A DNA stretch of 8,378 nt from Azoarcus sp. Lineage in GTDB: Bacteria; Pseudomonadota; Gammaproteobacteria; Burkholderiales; Rhodocyclaceae. Below the pieces are notes generated by a model. It was not told the DNA's origin. It saw only the letters and a program-made list of their open reading frames with translations, and made no database searches. The translations under genes were made by a program, and so were the position numbers. The stretch is from NCBI GenBank assembly GCA_031259795.1, contig JAIRLA010000259.1, positions 1-8,378 of the forward strand, given 5' to 3'. Of this stretch, positions 6,084 through 8,378 are shown in pieces (position 1 is the first letter of the stretch; every line of letters begins with the position of its first letter).

Positions 6084-6284
6084 ATGACCCGAAAACAACG
6101 TCATCAACGCGAAGAACGCCTGCTGCTTCCGCCCTCTCCCGCGCCGCGAAATCCTTTCGCCCACGCGGCGAAAATGCGGCGCGGCACGGAAATCCACGAA
6201 AAGAGCCAGGGCGCGCTGCGCCGCGAGAAGCACATGAAACTGATGCGCATCGTAAACGGCGATTTTTTCGCTTTTGAAGACTGA
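6084..6284 (+). CDS. Small basic protein of the RNPF-motif type, unknown function
   Basis: It encodes 66 residues rich in Arg, Lys and His. The part from residue 22, RNPFAHAAKMRRG followed by IHEKSQGALRREKHMKL, resembles small conserved proteobacterial and phage-borne hypothetical proteins of the pattern 'RNP-hydrophobic-RK-G-H-KS-ALRR-K'; this is recognition by pattern, not by search. The C-terminus, MRIVNGDFFAFED, is acidic and hydrophobic, unlike the rest. No membrane segment or signal peptide is seen. A modest Shine-Dalgarno, AGGA (6072-6075), lies 8 nt before the ATG. It is 139 nt downstream of rtcB on the same strand, so cotranscription is possible. The charge suggests nucleic acid or ribosome contact (inference only). 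Confidence 0.6.
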   Translation: MTRKQRHQREERLLLPPSPAPRNPFAHAAKMRRGTEIHEKSQGALRREKHMKLMRIVNGDFFAFED

Positions 6285-6299
6285 AAAAGATGAAGGCTG

Positions 6300-6327
6300 G
6301 CGGCCCCGCGCTTCACGGCGGGGCCGC
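6300..6327. other. Very stable GC hairpin after the small gene
   Basis: GCGGCCCCGC (6300-6309) and GCGGGGCCGC (6318-6327) form a perfect 10-bp stem with an 8-nt loop, 15 nt past the stop at 6284. No T-run follows on the plus strand, so it is not a canonical intrinsic terminator. It could stabilise the mRNA 3' end or cause pausing with Rho-dependent ending. It is the natural boundary between the rtcB and marR units. Nothing further is seen from 6328 to 6420. Confidence 0.5.
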
Positions 6328-6434
6328 GCTGGCGCATCATCCCATCCAGAGCCGTCCGGAGCAGACTCCACGAGGCATCCCGCCGTTCCGCCCGGAACGA
6401 ATCGACCGGTTATCGGATCGCGTTGTCGTACTCA

Positions 6435-6478
6435 TTGTAAAACGTCCATACTTATGACACTATCCGCATAATCATGAT
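6435..6478 (+). promoter_or_regulatory. Candidate promoter and operator of the marR pair
   Basis: An AT-rich island holds TTGTAA (6435-6440), a 17-nt spacer and CACTAT (6458-6463). A second reading is TTGTCG (6423-6428) with CATACT (6446-6451), also 17 nt. Overlapping the first -10 is an inverted repeat, TTATG (6452-6456) and CATAA (6467-6471), and next to it the palindrome ATCATGAT (6471-6478). MarR-type dimers usually bind short AT-rich palindromes over their own promoters, so autoregulation is plausible but untested. Confidence 0.42.
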
Positions 6479-6505
6479 TTCATCGACCGAATCCGGGGGG
6501 AATCC

Positions 6506-7177
6506 ATGCAAAAGAAATCCATTTTTTCCCGCCTCCTGCACCGTACCGCCACTTCCTGGCTCGCGCATCTGGAGACGCGTCTGCATCCCCGGGATGTCAA
6601 CGTGGTCTCCTGGCAAATCCTGCGGCTCCTGCATTCCGGAGACATCCAGTACAACCAGCACATGCTCGCATCGCGGCTCGACATTGAAACATCGTATCTG
6701 GCGCGTCTGCTGGATCGCATGGAGCAGCGCGATCTGGTCAAACGGCAGGTGGATGCGCGGAACCGGCGCCAGAATCACATAGCAATCACGCTTGCCGGAT
6801 TGGCCCTGGTCGAAGAGATCGACGCCGAAGTCGCCAGCTTGCGCGGCGCCGTGCTGGCGGATATTGCCCCCGCCGATCTGGGAAGCAGCATACGCCTGCT
6901 GGAGCAAATACTGGACAATGCGGCCGGGATAGCGAACGACGAAGATCCGGAAGCGCGGGGAACCCCGGCAAAGCGCCCGGGAGCGCGGCATGCCGCTCCG
7001 AATCGATTCTTCAAACATTACGCCGACCGGCGCGGCAATCCCGATCGCCGCGGTAGCGCCGACCGCCGCGGCAATCCCGACCGGCGCGGCAATCCCGATC
7101 GTCGTGGCGGCATGGACCAACAGCGGACAGACAGCGAGATTTCCCGCCCGGCTCCGGCCAGCCCCTTCCTTTTCTGA
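6506..7177 (+). CDS. MarR-family transcriptional regulator with repetitive C-terminal tail
   Basis: 223 residues. Residues 1-145 form a MarR-type winged helix: an N-terminal dimerisation helix (1-25), the helix-turn-helix with recognition region (about 47-76; MLASRLDIETSYLARLLDRM), the wing with VDARNRRQNHIAIT (82-95) in the family's D-x-x-x-R-R position, and C-terminal dimerisation helices (97-145). A tail of about 78 residues is not typical of MarR proteins (usually 140-165 residues). It carries five six-residue units of the type DRRGNP (174-203) and looks disordered and strongly basic. The ligand and targets are unknown. Shine-Dalgarno is a G-run (6495-6500), 5 nt before the ATG. The next gene is a close paralogue. 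The tail could also be a recent extension caused by loss of an earlier stop. Confidence 0.82.
   Translation: MQKKSIFSRLLHRTATSWLAHLETRLHPRDVNVVSWQILRLLHSGDIQYNQHMLASRLDIETSYLARLLDRMEQRDLVKRQVDARNRRQNHIAITLAGLALVEEIDAEVASLRGAVLADIAPADLGSSIRLLEQILDNAAGIANDEDPEARGTPAKRPGARHAAPNRFFKHYADRRGNPDRRGSADRRGNPDRRGNPDRRGGMDQQRTDSEISRPAPASPFLF
7025..7114 (+). repeat. 18-bp tandem repeat encoding (DRRGNP)n
   Basis: Five contiguous 18-nt units (starts 7025, 7043, 7061, 7079 and 7097), consensus GACCGGCGCGGCAATCCC. Units 1 and 4 are identical and the others differ by a few bases. The repeat lies in frame within the tail of the first MarR gene and gives DRRGNP, DRRGSA, DRRGNP, DRRGNP, DRRGGM. Because 18 is a multiple of three, unit gain or loss keeps the frame. 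Confidence 0.85.
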
Positions 7178-7220
7178 TCCCCGCGCCGCCGCCCGATCAA
7201 TACGATCCAAGTAACCGGAC

Positions 7221-7709
7221 ATGCATCAACAATATACTTTCGCCAGGCTCTTGCAGCGGGTCGCTTCCCTGTGGAGCGCGCATCTGGATGCGCACCTGCG
7301 CACCTGGGACATGAATATCATCGCCTGGCAAATCCTTTGGTACCTGCATTTCAAGGATACCCGCTACAACCAATACATGCTGGCATCGCAGCTCGACATC
7401 GAAACATCACATCTGGTTCGTCTTCTGGATCGCATGGAAAAGCGCGATCTGCTGAAACGGCAAATGAATCCCCGGGATCGACGCCAGAACAATATCGTGA
7501 TTACCCCGGCGGGCATGGCATTGGTCGACAAGATCGAGACCGGAATCGCCCGGCTGCGCGAGGCCATGCTGAAGAATATCGGCGAAAGCGATCTGGAGCA
7601 CGGCATCCGCCTGCTGGAACGGATATTGGACAACATCATCCGCATGGCGAACGGCGAAAAGCCGAAAACCGGGACGTCGCAACAGGATACAACGGACGAA
7701 CGGCGGTAA
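7221..7709 (+). CDS. MarR-family transcriptional regulator, tandem paralogue
   Basis: 162 residues, a normal MarR length. It aligns without gaps to residues 1-144 of the preceding protein, with about 81 identities (56%, counted by eye). Conservation is highest at 51-80 (24 of 30), which covers the DNA-recognition helix, so both may recognise similar operators. The wing reads MNPRDRRQNNIVIT (82-95). It lacks the repeat tail of its neighbour and ends in a short polar stretch. The gene starts 43 nt after the first marR with no clear Shine-Dalgarno, which suggests one transcript and perhaps coupled or weak translation. No promoter of its own is obvious. Ligand and regulon are unknown. Confidence 0.85.
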   Translation: MHQQYTFARLLQRVASLWSAHLDAHLRTWDMNIIAWQILWYLHFKDTRYNQYMLASQLDIETSHLVRLLDRMEKRDLLKRQMNPRDRRQNNIVITPAGMALVDKIETGIARLREAMLKNIGESDLEHGIRLLERILDNIIRMANGEKPKTGTSQQDTTDERR

Positions 7710-7746
7710 GTGTCTGGTAACGGGTAATTCCGGCAATACGCGCAGG

Positions 7747-7797
7747 TTCTTTGCGATGGGGGGCGGACGTCCCGTTCCTTTTTCCTCTTTTTTTATT
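7747..7797 (+). repeat. Degenerate third copy of the composite-element core
   Basis: TTCTTTGCGATGGGG, a diverged middle, then pyrimidine runs and TTTTTTTATTCAGC match the core at 241-299 in order and on the same strand, though less closely than 7956-8011 does. It directly abuts the repeat arm at 7798. The T-rich end might help stop marR transcripts, but no convincing stem precedes it. Confidence 0.5.
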
Positions 7798-7955
7798 CAG
7801 CGTCGCTTTGCTCCGCGTGGAACGAACTGGATTGCCACGGGCCTGCGGCCCTCGCAATGACGAGTTCTCCCGATGAACTTCCCTCCCCCGCTTGCGGGGG
7901 AGGGTGGCCGAAGGCCGGGAGAGGGCTTCCAACCATCCGGCGCGCAGCGCCGCTG
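7798..7955 (-). repeat. Left arm of composite inverted-repeat element, copy 2
   Basis: On the minus strand: CAGCGGCGCTGCGCGCC (complement near 7938-7954), the palindromic module (7877-7925; perfect CCCTCCCCCGC stem with TT loop), CGTCATTGCGAGGGC, then the GC-rich GCCGCAGGCCCGTGGC and CAATCCA. It then passes into a sequence ending in the complement of CAGCGTCGCTTTGCTCCGC (from 7798). It corresponds to the arm at 300-517 but is shorter, lacking the GGCGGTTCAAGGCGGGCC end and having only one CGTCATTGCGA unit. Confidence 0.72.
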
Positions 7956-8011
7956 GATAAAAAAGGGGGGAAGGAAGGAAGGCGCTTGTCCATTTCTCCA
8001 CCGCAAGAAAT
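7956..8011 (-). repeat. Core of composite element, copy 2, inverted relative to copy 1
   Basis: Its reverse complement reads TTTCTTGCGGTGGAGAAATG, GACAAGCG, CCTTCC repeats and CCTTTTTTATCCAGC, matching 241-299 along its length with a few substitutions and small indels. With both arms in the matching order, this shows that copy 2 is the whole copy 1 element turned round. Confidence 0.72.
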
Positions 8012-8232
8012 CAGCGTCGCTACGCTCCGCATGGAACGAAACCCTCTCCCGGCCCTGACGGGCCACCCTCTCGCCCGCCAAGCGGTGGAGGGAAGTTCAT
8101 CGGGACAGGGGGAGTCCATCGGACAGGGGGAATCCATCGGAAGAATTCGTCATTGCGAAAGCCTTTCCCCCCCACCCCGTCATCGCGAAAGCCCTTCCCC
8201 CACCTCGTCATTGCGAGGAACGCATCGACGAG
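8012..8232 (+). repeat. Right arm of composite inverted-repeat element, copy 2
   Basis: It begins CAGCGTCGCTACGCTCCGC, the same sequence type as the inner end of the copy 1 left arm. The palindromic module follows (8042-8096, with an imperfect stem), then two 18-nt direct repeats (8103-8138) not present in other copies, then three CGTCATTGCGA-like units (starts near 8148, 8178 and 8207). The arm's opening 29 nt recur at 7798-7826 (26 of 29 identical), so the copy 2 left arm is bracketed by near-direct repeats. Confidence 0.7.
8103..8138 (+). repeat. Two tandem 18-nt repeats inside the repeat arm
   Basis: Two units, GGACAGGGGGAGTCCATC and GGACAGGGGGAATCCATC, differ by one base. A partial third (GGAAGAATTC) follows. 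They expand the ATCGGAAGAA junction found once in other copies. The unit is related to the reverse complement of the 18-nt repeats at 8241-8332. Confidence 0.7.
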
Positions 8233-8240
8233 TTCTTCCC

Positions 8241-8332
8241 AAAGGACTTCCCCCATCCAAAGAATTCCCCATGTCCAAAGAATCCCCCCCCATCCAAAGA
8301 ACTCCCCATGCCCAAAGGAATTCCCTCGCCCC
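8241..8332 (+). repeat. Five tandem 18-19-nt repeats
   Basis: Units start at 8241, 8259, 8277, 8296 and 8314, with consensus AAAGAATTCCCCATGTCC (18 or 19 nt). All share AAAG, a C-run and usually a CAT before the closing CC. The reverse complement (GGACATGGGGAATTCTTT) resembles the GGACAGGGGGAATCCATC units at 8103-8138. No convincing gene is present; reading frames here are repeat artefacts. From 8333 to the window end nothing is recognised. Confidence 0.75.
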
Positions 8333-8378
8333 CCGCAGCATAGGTATCTACACAACCCGAAATAGCTAGCGACGGTCA

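Noticed and set aside
6990..7214. A plus-strand frame through the 18-bp repeats giving an Ala/Ile/Pro-rich product
   Set aside because: It is a frame-shifted view of the repeat tail of the first MarR gene and has no independent start signal.

Overview
The window is GC-rich (about 65-70% by eye) chromosomal DNA of a Gram-negative bacterium, probably a betaproteobacterium and possibly of a Rhodocyclales-like group. That placement is inference from the strong G/C third-position bias, the E. coli-like Pgi and RtcB, the ArnT-type lipid-linked sugar transferase, and dispersed palindromic repeats of the 'CCCTCCCCCGC' and 'CGTCATTGCGA' kind. No rRNA or tRNA gene is present to fix it.

Layout. Bases 1-517 are repeats, including a composite inverted-repeat element (44-517). 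A GT-C membrane glycosyltransferase (650-2413) follows and overlaps the GTG start of glucose-6-phosphate isomerase, pgi (2406-4067), by 8 nt. A half copy of the repeat lies at 4150-4372. Just beyond it is the best sigma70-like promoter of the window (TTGACA-17-TACACT, 4406-4434). It drives a leader of about 300 nt holding a 13-codon ORF with a strong ribosome site, a long hairpin over its stop codon, two consecutive intrinsic terminators and a fourth hairpin. The leader ends at rtcB (4736-5944), the 3'-phosphate RNA ligase. A small basic protein gene (6084-6284) follows. Two tandem paralogous MarR-family regulators come next (6506-7177 and 7221-7709); the first carries a six-residue-repeat C-terminal tail. 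Bases 7747-8332 are repeats again: a second copy of the composite element in opposite orientation, with 18-bp tandem repeats inside and beside it.

How the parts relate. The glycosyltransferase and pgi are probably cotranscribed and may be linked through sugar-phosphate supply to envelope polysaccharide or lipid glycosylation (inference). rtcB is the only RNA-repair gene visible: no rtcA, rtcR, prfH or archease is present. The two MarR genes probably form an operon and may control their own promoter; no efflux pump or catabolic target lies in the window.

The two observations most worth a second look are the rtcB leader, which looks like an attenuator or an independent small RNA, and the oppositely oriented composite repeats that bracket the roughly 7.2-kb gene block. 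No defence system, CRISPR array, transposase or integrase was seen.
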